Source: Streptomyces sp. 1331.2 (lineage in GTDB: Bacteria > Actinomycetota > Actinomycetes > Streptomycetales > Streptomycetaceae). From it: a DNA stretch of 64,000 bases. Below are positions 1 through 8,055 of this stretch, one piece after another. How positions within the stretch are numbered: the first letter of the stretch is position 1; every line of letters begins with the position of its first letter. The stretch covers positions 4,343,001-4,407,000 of the forward strand of contig NZ_OBMJ01000001.1 in the NCBI RefSeq assembly GCF_900199205.1, read 5' to 3'. The position numbers and the translations under genes are program-made. The notes beneath the pieces were generated by a model, which had not been told where the DNA came from, did not search any database, and worked only from the letters and a program-made list of their open reading frames with translations.

Positions 1-1
1 C

Positions 2-712
2 GCCGCCGCCCACCTGCTGCCGTCCGTCCTGGCCCGGCTCGCCGAGCGCCACCCCGGGCTCGGCACGCACGTCCGGATCGTCCGGGAGATCGGCCGCGGC
101 ACCGCCGGGGAGGTCGCCGACGGCCGCGCCGACCTCGGGCTGGCCACTCTGGACGCCGGCGGCCCGCCGGCCGTGCCCGGGCTGGTCGCGGTGCGGCTGT
201 ACGAGGAGGCGTACGCGCTCGCACACCCGCAGGGCCACCGGGCGCCGCGCGAGCTGCCGCTGGTCGACTGGGACGAGAACTGCGGCTCGTACACCCGGGA
301 CTGGTGGCAGCGGCAGGACTGGATCCCGCCCGCGACCGTGAACGTGGAGGACGACACGGTGGCCCTCTCGCTGGTCGCCCAGGGCCTCGGCATGGCGATC
401 ATGCCCCGGACCGCCCTGCTCGGCGCCCCGGCCGGGCTCGCCGTCACCGACCTCGGGCCGCGCCCGCCGAGCCGCTTCGTCGGGTACGTCACCACGCCCG
501 AGCTGGCGGGGACGGCCGCCGTCCGGGCGCTGATCCGCGAACTGCGCGACGTCCCGCTGCCGGTGGGGCTGGCGCCCGCTCAGCTCGCGACGGCTACTCA
601 GCTCTCGAAGACCGGTCAGCTCCCGGCGCCCGCTCAGCTCCCGGCGCCCGCTCGGCCCTCCACGGCCTCCCGGAGCCGCCGGAACTCCTCGGCCAGCGCG
701 TCCAGCGTGTAG
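2..712 (+). CDS. LysR-type transcriptional regulator, C-terminal part (5' end outside window)
   Basis: The open frame enters at the left edge and ends with TAG at 710-712. The visible part resembles the effector-binding (periplasmic-binding-protein-like) domain of LysR regulators: it begins near 'HLLPSVLARLAERHPG', a helix and strand that follow the linker in this family, and includes 'GRADLGLA' and 'LSLVAQGLGMAIMP', both typical of the domain. The DNA-binding helix-turn-helix lies upstream of the window. The last ~45 residues are low-complexity Ala/Pro/Ser and read through an 18-bp tandem duplication (617-634 and 635-652) into the 3' end of the convergent mug gene. The two genes overlap by 79 bp, so this tail is probably recent and without function. 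The target genes cannot be told from the sequence. Confidence 0.75.
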   Translation, partial: AAAHLLPSVLARLAERHPGLGTHVRIVREIGRGTAGEVADGRADLGLATLDAGGPPAVPGLVAVRLYEEAYALAHPQGHRAPRELPLVDWDENCGSYTRDWWQRQDWIPPATVNVEDDTVALSLVAQGLGMAIMPRTALLGAPAGLAVTDLGPRPPSRFVGYVTTPELAGTAAVRALIRELRDVPLPVGLAPAQLATATQLSKTGQLPAPAQLPAPARPSTASRSRRNSSASASSV

Positions 713-1248
713 TGCGCGTTGAGCCCGCTGGGGTTGGGCAGCACCCACACCTCGGTGGAGCCGAGGCCCTCCGGCTGGCGCCCGATCGCGGCCCGCCGTT
801 GCCCGAAGGCCGTCCGGTAGGCGCCGATGCCGAGCACGGCCAGCACCCGCGGGCGCAGCCGCAGCACCCGCTCGCGGAGCGCGGCGCCGCCCTCCCGCAG
901 TTCCTCGGCGGTCAGCTCGTCCGCCTTGGCGGTGGTGCGCGGGGCGACGTTGGTGATGCCCAGGCCGAGCGCGAGCAGTTCGCCCTGTTCGTCCGGCCGG
1001 TACTGGCGCGGGGTGAAACCGGAGCGGTGCAGGGCGGGCCAGAAGCGGTTGCCGGGGCGGGCGAAGTGGTGCCCGGTGGCGCCGGACCACAGGCCCGGGT
1101 TGATGCCGCAGAACAGCACCCGCAGCCCGGGCCCGGTGACGTCCGGGATGGTGGTGTCCTTGGCGGCCAGCAGCTGTTCGGCGGTGGGTTTGGCGGCGGG
1201 TTTGGCGGCGGGCCGGGTGCTCGGCTCCCTCGGCGTCTGCGACTTCAC
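634..1248 (-). CDS. mug: G/U mismatch-specific DNA glycosylase (Mug)
   Basis: Predicted 204-aa uracil/thymine DNA glycosylase of the Mug/TDG branch, which excises uracil or thymine mispaired with guanine in base excision repair. The catalytic motif GINPG (in 'RVLFCGINPGLWSG') and the second motif NPSGLN ('WVLPNPSGLNAHY') are both present and correctly ordered. The N-terminus is a basic, Ala/Pro-rich extension. The GTG start at 1248 is chosen because it overlaps the stop of the upstream PAP2 gene as GTGA (1245-1248), implying translational coupling. The 3' end lies inside an 18-bp tandem duplication and overlaps the convergent LysR gene by 79 bp. Function is assigned from family motifs; confidence is high. 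Confidence 0.88.
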   Translation of the reverse strand: MKSQTPREPSTRPAAKPAAKPTAEQLLAAKDTTIPDVTGPGLRVLFCGINPGLWSGATGHHFARPGNRFWPALHRSGFTPRQYRPDEQGELLALGLGITNVAPRTTAKADELTAEELREGGAALRERVLRLRPRVLAVLGIGAYRTAFGQRRAAIGRQPEGLGSTEVWVLPNPSGLNAHYTLDALAEEFRRLREAVEGRAGAGS

Positions 1249-2243
1249 CCGGCCAAGTCTGCCGTGCCCTTCGACGGCGTCGTACGGCGGCTGCGCAGCC
1301 ACCGCAGGCCGAACACCACCGCGGCCGCGTACGCCCAGCCGACGAAGACGTCGATGATGAAGTGCTCCGCGCCGTAGACCAGGGTGAAGGTCATCGCGAG
1401 CGGATAGCCGACCAGCACCGCCCGCAGCCAGGGCCGGGCGGTGGGCCAGAAGTGGAACAGCAGCATCGCCGGGTAGGCGGAGTGCAGCGAGGGCATCGCG
1501 GCGACGTCGTTGGCGAACTGACTGCCGTTCTCCAGCAGCGAGTCGGCCTGCGGGAGCCCGCTCGCCGAGATCACCTCCCAGACCACCCGGGACAGGTGCG
1601 GCAGGTTGCCCTGCTGGGCGACCAGCCACGGCGGGTCGGCCGGGTAGAGCAGGTAGGTGGCGAAGCCCGCGAAGGTGAGCGTCAGGTAGCAGGCGAGCAG
1701 TTGCCGGAACCGGTGGTGCGCGCGCCGCCAGAGCACCGCGAGCAGGAGGAAGACCACGAAGAAGTGCGAGAGGTAGACGCCCACCGCCGCGTAGTCGTAC
1801 CAGTGCGGCGAGCCGGGGGTGTAGAGGGCGTGCTGGAGCCGGACGGTCCAGGTCTCGCCGAAGCCCAGCGCCTCGTCGAAGCGCAGCTGTGGCAGCCAGT
1901 GCGGGGCCCACGGGGTGTGCGCGCCGTAGCCGCGCAGCAGCGAGTACGTCCACACCACGGCCATCACCGGGACCCAGTCGCGCAGGACCAGGAGGAAGCC
2001 GCGGCGGCCGTGCCCGCTGTGCACGGCGGCGGTGAGCAGGGCCCCGATCAGCCAGAGGAACAGCACGTCGTTGGCGGCCGGGATGCCCTCGGTGCGCAGG
2101 AACCAGAGGAGGCCGGTCAGGTAGAGCGGCCAGGCCAGGAACCGGAGTCTCGACCAGCCCGTCCCGCGGGGGCGGGGCGGAGGCACCGGGCGCGGTTGCC
2201 CGGTCCGCGCGGGTGGCGCGGCCGGGGAGAGGGTCTTGGTCAT
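1245..2243 (-). CDS. PAP2-family membrane phosphatase
   Basis: A 332-aa multi-pass membrane protein of the PAP2/Aur1-like type. The later phosphatase motifs are visible: 'MPSLHSAYP' (PSLHS) and 'GAEHFIIDVFVGW' (H-x3-D), which supply the catalytic histidine pair. Several hydrophobic segments precede them. Such proteins remove phosphate from lipid or isoprenoid phosphates, or transfer phosphoinositol groups; the substrate here is unknown. The start is put at ATG 2241-2243. No Shine-Dalgarno sequence precedes it, but a TATTTT box sits 8 nt upstream on the minus strand, so a leaderless mRNA is plausible. A longer frame continues upstream, but that part is Gly/Pro low-complexity sequence translated from GC repeats and is unlikely to be coding. 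The stop overlaps mug as GTGA. Confidence 0.8.
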   Translation of the reverse strand: MTKTLSPAAPPARTGQPRPVPPPRPRGTGWSRLRFLAWPLYLTGLLWFLRTEGIPAANDVLFLWLIGALLTAAVHSGHGRRGFLLVLRDWVPVMAVVWTYSLLRGYGAHTPWAPHWLPQLRFDEALGFGETWTVRLQHALYTPGSPHWYDYAAVGVYLSHFFVVFLLLAVLWRRAHHRFRQLLACYLTLTFAGFATYLLYPADPPWLVAQQGNLPHLSRVVWEVISASGLPQADSLLENGSQFANDVAAMPSLHSAYPAMLLFHFWPTARPWLRAVLVGYPLAMTFTLVYGAEHFIIDVFVGWAYAAAVVFGLRWLRSRRTTPSKGTADLAG

Positions 2244-2319
2244 GCGCACCGAAAATAGCAACCCAAACTTGGAGGACTCTGGGTGAAGCATGACCGGATC
2301 GTAAGAACGCCCGAACCGG

Positions 2320-2465
2320 TCGGCGGCGCGGTTGACGGGCCGGTTGACGCCGGCCCGGTCGACGGCGGTCGGGTCGACGCCGGCCCGGCCGACCATACGG
2401 CCGGCCCAGGGCCCGACCCCAGGCCCGGGCCCGACCCCAGGCCCGGGCCCGGTCCCGGGCCCGAC
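2320..2465. repeat. GC-rich degenerate repeats in the gap between the M24 peptidase and PAP2 genes
   Basis: The 251-bp interval 2244-2494 holds no credible gene. Its centre is built of two repeat types: variants of GGTTGACGCCGGCCCGG/GGTCGACGCCGGCCCGG around 2335-2390, then repeated CCCAGGCCCGGGCCCGA units around 2405-2463. Both are rich in self-complementary GGGCCC/CCCGGG steps and could form hairpins. Possible roles are transcription termination for the minus-strand PAP2/peptidase boundary or simple slippage expansion. No function is proved. Confidence 0.5.
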
Positions 2466-2494
2466 GGAGGCCCGTATCGGAGTCAGCCGGGCGG

Positions 2495-3613
2495 TCATGC
2501 CACGATGCCCAGCTCGTGCGGGGTGTTGTTGAAGCGGCGGCCGCCCGTACCGGTGACGGTGACGATGTCCTCAATCCGCACCCCGAACCGGCCGGGCAGG
2601 TAGATCCCGGGCTCGATCGAGAAGCACATGCCCGGCACCAGCGGCCGCTCCTCGCCCTCGACCAGGTACGGAGGCTCGTGCGTGGTGGTGCCGATCCCGT
2701 GCCCGGTGCGGTGGATGAAGTACTCGCCGTAGCCGCCCTCGGTGATCACCCGGCGGGCGATCCGGTCGATCTCCTGGCAGCTCACGCCGGGGCGGACGGC
2801 CTCGAAGGCGGTCTGCTGGGCGGTCCTGACCAGGTCGTGGACCGTCCGGACCTCGGCCGGGACGTCCGGCCCGACGTGCACCGTCCGGGTGGTGTCGGAG
2901 CCGTAGCCGTCCTTGAGGCCGCCGAAGTCCAGCACCACGGTGTCACCCTTTCGGATGACCCGGTCACCGGCCTCGTGGTGCGGGTCGGCGCCGTTGGGGC
3001 CGGAGCCGACCACGGTGAAGTCGACCTGGCTGTGCCCGTACTGGATGAGCAGCGCGCCGAGGTCGGCGGCGATGTCGCTCTCCCGGCGGCCGGCGAACCC
3101 GACCTCCAGGATCCTGCGGTACGCGGCGTCCGCGGCCCCGCCGGCCGCGGCCAGGCGCTCCAGCTCCTCGGTGTCCTTGACCGCGCGCAGCATCGGCAGG
3201 CTCTCGGTGAGCGAGGTGAAGGCGGCGCCGGGCAGCGCGGACTGGAGACCGAGCAGGTGCATCGCCCAGGCGTTGTCGGAGACGCCGTACCGCCCTGCCG
3301 GGTCGAGCAGCGGGCCGGCGGTGGCGAACGGGTCCTCGCCGTCGGCCCAGTCGAGCAGCCGGACGGCCGCGGCGCCGACCGCCTTCGCGGCGTCCGGTCG
3401 CTCCAACTTGGGCACCAGCAAGGCGGGTTGACGGCCGGCGGTGAGGACGAGGGTGGTCAGCCGCTCGGTGATCGCGGTGGGCGTGTAGCCGCACAGGTAG
3501 GCCAGGTCGGGCCCGGGGGCGACGACCAGGCCGGCCAGCCCGGCGGCGGTCGCCTCGGCGGTGGCGCGGGCCATCCGGGCGGCGTAGTCCTCGACGGTGA
3601 AGGGTCGGGGCAC
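2495..3613 (-). CDS. M24-family metallopeptidase (Xaa-Pro aminopeptidase/dipeptidase type)
   Basis: A 372-aa 'pita-bread' metallopeptidase. The five metal ligands of M24 enzymes can be read in order in the C-terminal half: Asp in 'VVLDFGGLKDGYGSDTTR' (two Asp), His in 'HRTGHGIGTTTHEPPY', Glu in 'SIEPGIYLPG' and Glu in 'GVRIEDIVTV'. The N-terminal half is the creatinase/prolidase-like domain. Such enzymes release the residue before a proline or cleave Xaa-Pro dipeptides. The GTG start at 3613 is preferred because AGAGGAGG lies 7 nt upstream; an in-frame ATG at 3658 would add 15 residues and is the alternative. It is the last gene of a minus-strand set with an M20 dipeptidase and an APC permease, which suggests intracellular breakdown of imported peptides. 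Confidence 0.88.
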   Translation of the reverse strand: MPRPFTVEDYAARMARATAEATAAGLAGLVVAPGPDLAYLCGYTPTAITERLTTLVLTAGRQPALLVPKLERPDAAKAVGAAAVRLLDWADGEDPFATAGPLLDPAGRYGVSDNAWAMHLLGLQSALPGAAFTSLTESLPMLRAVKDTEELERLAAAGGAADAAYRRILEVGFAGRRESDIAADLGALLIQYGHSQVDFTVVGSGPNGADPHHEAGDRVIRKGDTVVLDFGGLKDGYGSDTTRTVHVGPDVPAEVRTVHDLVRTAQQTAFEAVRPGVSCQEIDRIARRVITEGGYGEYFIHRTGHGIGTTTHEPPYLVEGEERPLVPGMCFSIEPGIYLPGRFGVRIEDIVTVTGTGGRRFNNTPHELGIVA

Positions 3614-3673
3614 GGCGGTTCCTCCTCTGGGGGCGGACGGGCTCTGCTGGGCCTCCATGCTCCTCGAACTCCC

Positions 3674-5026
3674 TCAGCGCCCGGCCGAGTCGGCGAAGTT
3701 CCGCAGGAACAGCGCCTCGACGCGGGCCATGTTCGCGATCTCGCCCGGGTCGACGCTCTCGTTCGGCGCGTGGATCAGGCAGCGCGGCTCCTCGACGCCC
3801 ATCAGGATGATCTCCGCGTCGGGGTAGGTGGCGGCGAGGACGTTGCAGAGCGGGATCGAACCGCCCTGGCCGAGGAAGGACATCGGCCGGCCGTAGACCT
3901 CCTGCATCGCCTGGTCGAGCGCGGCGTACCCGGGCCCGCCGGTGTCGGCCCGGAACGGCGAGCCGGCGCTCTCCCGGACGAACTCCACCCGTACGCCCCA
4001 GGGTGCGGCGGCCTCCAGGTGGGCGATCAGCGCGTCCAGGGCGGTGCCGGCGTCGGTGCCGGGCGGCACCCGCAGGCTCACCCGGGCCCGGGCGGTGGCC
4101 GGGACGGCGGCGGTCGAGCCGACCACCGGCGGGCAGTCGATGCCGAGGACGGTGACGGCGGGGCGGGCCCAGAGCCGGTCGGCGACGGTGCCGGAGCCGG
4201 TCAGCCGGACGCCGTCCAGGACGCCGGCGTCGGTGCGGAAGGCCGCCTCGTCGTAGCCGGCGCCGCTCCACGTCCCGTCGCAGTCCAGGCCGTCGATCCG
4301 GGTGCCGCCGTCGGCGTCGCGCAGCGCGTCGAGCATCCGGACCAGCGCGGCGAGGGCGTCCGGGGCGGCGCCGCCGAACATGCCGGAGTGCAGGTCGCCC
4401 TTCAGCGCCCGGACGGTGACCACCGCGTTGGCGACCCCGCGCAGCGAGGTGGTGGCGGTCGGGACGCCGACGGCGGCGTTGCCGGTGTCGCAGACCAGCA
4501 GCGCGTCCGCGTGCAACTCCCCGGCGTGCGGGGGCAGGTACCGCTCCAGGCCGCCGGTGCCCTGCTCCTCGGAGCCCTCGACCACCAGCTTGAGGCCGAC
4601 CGGGATGTCCTCCCCGAGCGCGCGCAGCGCGGTGAGGTGCATGACGATGTTGCCCTTGCAGTCGGCGGCGCCGCGCCCGTACCAGCGGCCGTCGCGCTCG
4701 GTGAGCCGGAACGGCGGGGACTCCCAGGCGGCGTCGTCCAGCGGGGGCTGGACGTCGTAGTGGCTGTAGAGCAGCACGGTCGGGGCGCCGGGCGGCGGCG
4801 GGCGGTGGCCGATCACGGCGTGGCTGCCGTCCGGGGTCTCCTCCAAGTGGACGTCGCGCAGGCCGGCCTCGGTGAAGGCGGCGGCGACCCACTCGGCGGC
4901 CTGCCGGCACTTCTCCGGCGGGTACTGCCGGGGGTCGGCGACGGACGGGATGGCCACCAGCTCGGCCAGGTCGGCCTGGGCCCTGGGCATCAACTCGGAT
5001 ATGCGGAGGGCGAGTTCGTCGGTCAT
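3674..5026 (-). CDS. M20-family dipeptidase (peptidase M20/M25/M40)
   Basis: A 450-aa cytosolic zinc peptidase of the M20 dipeptidase group, about the usual length. Metal-site and catalytic motifs appear in order: 'LLYSHYDVQPP' (His and catalytic Asp), 'GRGAADCKGN' (bridging Asp), 'VEGSEEQGTGG' (catalytic and metal Glu), 'LLVCDTGN' (Asp) and 'CLIHAPNESV' (C-terminal His). The lid/dimerisation domain lies between. Family members hydrolyse dipeptides or aminoacyl compounds. GGGAG sits 6 nt before the ATG. The gene is 42 bp downstream of the DUF732-like gene and 60 bp upstream of the M24 peptidase on the same strand, consistent with one operon. Substrate preference cannot be predicted. Confidence 0.88.
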   Translation of the reverse strand: MTDELALRISELMPRAQADLAELVAIPSVADPRQYPPEKCRQAAEWVAAAFTEAGLRDVHLEETPDGSHAVIGHRPPPPGAPTVLLYSHYDVQPPLDDAAWESPPFRLTERDGRWYGRGAADCKGNIVMHLTALRALGEDIPVGLKLVVEGSEEQGTGGLERYLPPHAGELHADALLVCDTGNAAVGVPTATTSLRGVANAVVTVRALKGDLHSGMFGGAAPDALAALVRMLDALRDADGGTRIDGLDCDGTWSGAGYDEAAFRTDAGVLDGVRLTGSGTVADRLWARPAVTVLGIDCPPVVGSTAAVPATARARVSLRVPPGTDAGTALDALIAHLEAAAPWGVRVEFVRESAGSPFRADTGGPGYAALDQAMQEVYGRPMSFLGQGGSIPLCNVLAATYPDAEIILMGVEEPRCLIHAPNESVDPGEIANMARVEALFLRNFADSAGR

Positions 5027-5068
5027 TCGAGCTCCCGTGGGCTACCGGCGTGGGCTGCCTGGCGTGGG

Positions 5069-5506
5069 CTACCTGCGGACGGTGTCGCGCAGGTCGAGGT
5101 CGTCGATCCGGTCCTGGATGGCGGCGAGCTTGTCGGGGCAGTACACCGAGAGCACGATCGCCTCGCCGCGCACCACCTCGCGGTCGGAGAGCACCGGCCG
5201 CTGGCCGGGCCCGCCGGCGCCGTTGGACATGCCGTACTTCCACTGCGCCTGGGTCAGCGCGTTCGCCGGGTCCGCGCAGACGGCCCCGCCGTCCTCGCCG
5301 AGGGTGTGCACGATCTGCTCCTGCGTCGGCACCGGATAGCCGGCCGAACTCAGCGCCTCGGAAAGCTTCCTGGCCTTCCGGTCGGCCAGGTCGGTGGCGT
5401 GCAGCTGGGTGAACGAGAGCAGGCCGGTGACCAGCATCGCGACCAGCAGGGCGATCGAGCCCAGGTAGATCCAGCGGTGCCGGGAGGCCATCGGGTTGGC
5501 GGTCAT
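5069..5506 (-). CDS. Small membrane-anchored protein, DUF732-like, coupled to the APC permease
   Basis: A 145-aa protein with a short cytosolic N-terminus, one transmembrane helix (about residues 13-35, 'WIYLGSIALLVAMLVTGLLS') and an exported C-terminal domain. That domain has two cysteines in the contexts 'GGAVCADP' and 'VLSVYCPDKL', a spacing and context like the DUF732 family of small exported actinobacterial proteins, where the pair would form a disulfide. The ATG overlaps the TGA of the APC permease (ATGA, 5503-5506), with GGAGG 6 nt upstream of the ATG. The tight coupling suggests an accessory or stability subunit of the transporter; this role is inferred. No experimental function is known to me. 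Confidence 0.72.
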   Translation of the reverse strand: MTANPMASRHRWIYLGSIALLVAMLVTGLLSFTQLHATDLADRKARKLSEALSSAGYPVPTQEQIVHTLGEDGGAVCADPANALTQAQWKYGMSNGAGGPGQRPVLSDREVVRGEAIVLSVYCPDKLAAIQDRIDDLDLRDTVRR

Positions 5507-7080
5507 GCCGCACCTCCTGCGGTGCCGTGCGGCTCGGCGCCGTGCAGCTCGGCGGCCTCCTGCGCGGCCAACTCGGCCGCGGCGTCCGGGGAACGCCAAC
5601 CGGGCTTGCGCAGCCGCAGGAACGAGTACGGGAGCACCAGCCCGAGGACCAGCAGGCCGCCGCCGACGATCCCGATGTACGACCAGACGCTGCCGCTGCC
5701 GAACTGCGAGGACGGTACGAAGCCGATCGCCATCGCGGCGGCCGAGGAGAACAGCCCGATCACGCACATCGGCACCAGCGCGGGGGCGCGGTAGCCGCGC
5801 GGGTGGTCGGGCTGGGTGCGGCGCAGCCGGATCGCGGCGGCGAACATCAGCAGGTAGACGATCAGGTACACCTGTGTGGTGATCACCGAGAAGATCCAGT
5901 AGGCGCTGGAGACGTTCGGGATCAGGGCGTACAGAAGGGCGATGGCGGTGGTGATCACGCCCTGGGTGACCAGCAGGTTCTGCTGGACGCCCTCCCTGTT
6001 GAGCCGTTGCAGGAACGGCGGCAGGTAGCCCTCCTGCCGGGAGATCATCAGCAGGCCCTTGGACGGCCCGGCGAGCCAGGTGAGCATGCCGCCGAGCGAG
6101 GCCGCGATCAGCGCCACCGCGATGACCGGGGTGAGCCAGCCGACGTGGAAGTACTGGAAGAAGGCGTCGAAGGCCTGCATCACCCCGGCCGTCAGGCTCA
6201 GTTCGCTGGACGGCACCACCCAGCTGATCGCCAGCGCGGGCAGGATGAAGATCGCCAGCACCATCGCGGAGGCGGTGAACATCGAGCGCGGGAACTCCCG
6301 GGCCGGGTCGCGCAGCGAGGAGACGTGGACCGCGTTCATCTCCATGCCGGAGTAGCTGAGGAAGTTGTTGACGATCAGCACCAGGCTGGCCAGCCCGGTC
6401 CACTGCGGGAAGAGGTGCGCGGCGTCCATCGGGGCGGCGGAGGGGTTGCCCTCGCCGAGGAAGACGAAGCCGAGGACGACCAGCAGCGTGCCGGGGACCA
6501 GCGTGCCGATCACCAGCCCCATCGAGGACAGCCCGGCCACCGCCTTCGTCCCGCGCGAGGAGACCCAGACCCCGGTCCAGTACAGCACCATGATCACCAG
6601 GGCGGTGTACGGGCCGTTTCCGGCCAGCCTCGGGTTCACCACGTACGCGATGGTCGAGGCCACGTACGCCAGCAGGGACGGGTAGTAGAAGATCGTCATC
6701 GCGAACTGGCACCAGACCGCGAGGAAGCCCAGCGGCTTCGATAGCCCCTCCGACACCCAGCGGTAGACGCCGCCCTCCCAGCCGGATGCCAGCTCGGCCG
6801 AGACCAGCGCGGTGGGCAGCAGGAACACGACCGCCGGGACGAGGTAGAGGAAGACGCAGGCCAGGCCGTAGACCGCCATGGTCGGGGCGGAGCGCAGGCT
6901 GGCCACCGAACTGGTCGTCATCAGGGCGAGCGTCACCCAGGACATCCGCGGGGCGGCAGCCAGGCGGCCGGCCACCGAGCCGGTGCGCTCCCGGGTGGCC
7001 GGGGCTCCTGCCGGGGCAACTGCTGCCGGGGCGCCGTCGGGGCTGCTCCGGCCGGGCGGGGGCGCGTCCGTGGAACTCAT
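5503..7080 (-). CDS. APC-superfamily amino acid permease
   Basis: A 525-aa integral membrane protein with about twelve hydrophobic segments and the general look of the amino acid-polyamine-organocation superfamily, closest in feel to glutamate/GABA antiporter-like members. The first helix region 'MTTSSVASLRSAPTMAVYG' matches the unwound substrate-binding start of TM1. Cytosolic N- and C-termini are Ala/Pro- and Ala/Glu-rich. The start is ATG 7078-7080 because GGAGGAGG lies 5 nt upstream; the frame is open further upstream but only as low-complexity sequence. It heads a minus-strand set with a DUF732-like protein and two peptidases, which suggests uptake of amino acids or small peptides. The exact substrate is unknown. 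Confidence 0.85.
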   Translation of the reverse strand: MSSTDAPPPGRSSPDGAPAAVAPAGAPATRERTGSVAGRLAAAPRMSWVTLALMTTSSVASLRSAPTMAVYGLACVFLYLVPAVVFLLPTALVSAELASGWEGGVYRWVSEGLSKPLGFLAVWCQFAMTIFYYPSLLAYVASTIAYVVNPRLAGNGPYTALVIMVLYWTGVWVSSRGTKAVAGLSSMGLVIGTLVPGTLLVVLGFVFLGEGNPSAAPMDAAHLFPQWTGLASLVLIVNNFLSYSGMEMNAVHVSSLRDPAREFPRSMFTASAMVLAIFILPALAISWVVPSSELSLTAGVMQAFDAFFQYFHVGWLTPVIAVALIAASLGGMLTWLAGPSKGLLMISRQEGYLPPFLQRLNREGVQQNLLVTQGVITTAIALLYALIPNVSSAYWIFSVITTQVYLIVYLLMFAAAIRLRRTQPDHPRGYRAPALVPMCVIGLFSSAAAMAIGFVPSSQFGSGSVWSYIGIVGGGLLVLGLVLPYSFLRLRKPGWRSPDAAAELAAQEAAELHGAEPHGTAGGAA

Positions 7081-7439
7081 CTGTCCTCCTCCGGTACGGC
7101 CCGGTCGGCTGCGGCCCGGCCCGGCGCGGCCGGTGGCGGTCGGCGTCAACGGGGGGCGGCGACGGTCGGCGAGGCGAGAGCCGGGGGAGACCCCCGGGGC
7201 GGGCCGTACCCGGCCAGTCCACCCGGGGGCCGGGGCCGCCGCATGCGGCAGGCACCCGAGTGGGTGACCTGCCACGGGGAGGCGGGGAGCGCATTCGGGC
7301 TGCCGTCGGGCTGCCGCCGGGTTGCCGTCGGACTGTCATGGCCCCAGACCGATTCGTGACGGTGCTCAGCCTGCTCTACGGTCTCCGAGCGGGCACGGAA
7401 TCATAAATACCGGGCCGACTGTCGGTGCGGTGGGACACG
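7081..7439. other. Divergent intergenic region without a recognisable gene
   Basis: This 359-bp gap separates the divergently transcribed APC permease operon and the gene at 7440. It is GC-rich with short inverted repeats, for example GCAGGCACCCGAGTGGGTGACCTGC around 7250-7274. The only AT-rich island is TCATAAATA at 7401-7409, about 30 nt before the rightward gene, which could be its -10 region. I compared the minus strand with c-di-AMP (ydaO-type) riboswitch elements because of the permease, but saw no convincing match. Confidence 0.4.
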
Positions 7440-7946
7440 ATGTCCGGCATGTCCTATGAACTCCAGGCGCTGATAGGAACATTGGAGCTGCTGAAGGTGG
7501 CGGCGGCGGAGGTGTCGGCGGCCCGGGTGGTGCCGTTGGGGCAGGGGCTGGCACTGATCCCGGTCACCTCTTCGGTCCTCGCCGCTCTCCAGGGCGACGG
7601 CAGCGCCGACAAACCCGTCGGCGGGGCCGGGTTCGGCCGGCACGCGGACGGCTTCGAACTCCGGCTGGCCGCCTGGTCGAAGGCCGGCCCGATCGCCTGC
7701 GTGGAGGCCGAGTACTCCGGCGGCAGCGGCACCCAGCGCGCCGCCGTCTGGGTGGACGGCCGGATCGTCCTCGGCCCGCTCGGCAGCGGCGAGTTCGAGC
7801 CCGCGCCGCCCGAGGGCACCCCGATCTCCCGCGCCCTGCGCCTGCTCGGCGCGCACCCCGGCGACGGCGGGACGGACGAGTTCGCCGCGGTCGGCCTCGG
7901 ACGGCACCGCAGCACCCGCGAGTGGGCGACGGCCGCCGCCGACTGA
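7440..7946 (+). CDS. Conserved hypothetical protein of actinobacteria
   Basis: A soluble protein of 168 aa if started at ATG 7440 (165 aa from ATG 7449; 173 aa from GTG 7425). The N-terminus 'SYELQALIGTLELLKVAA' is amphipathic and helical. The middle is a run of beta-like segments, for example 'IACVEAEYSGGSGTQRAAVW', and the C-terminus ends 'RSTREWATAAAD'. There is no signal peptide, membrane segment or catalytic motif that I recognise. The ribosome-binding site is weak for all three starts. It lies upstream of a gene for a secreted protein on the same strand. I do not recognise a named family and propose no function. Confidence 0.6.
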   Translation: MSGMSYELQALIGTLELLKVAAAEVSAARVVPLGQGLALIPVTSSVLAALQGDGSADKPVGGAGFGRHADGFELRLAAWSKAGPIACVEAEYSGGSGTQRAAVWVDGRIVLGPLGSGEFEPAPPEGTPISRALRLLGAHPGDGGTDEFAAVGLGRHRSTREWATAAAD

Positions 7947-8055
7947 AGGCCTGCCCGCACCGTTCGGCGTACCTGCGGTGGCTGTGCCCGTACGACTGCC
8001 CGACCTTGTGAAGCAGGCGATCTCGCCTGATCCACAGTGAGAGGAAGCAGTCCCC

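Noticed and set aside
2245-2498. N-terminal extension of the PAP2 protein
   Set aside because: The open frame to 2498 encodes Gly/Pro repeats made by GC-rich tandem DNA; a normal start exists at 2243.
7081-7439. A c-di-AMP (ydaO-type) riboswitch before the APC permease
   Set aside because: Permeases are frequent targets, so the minus strand was inspected, but the conserved motif blocks could not be matched.
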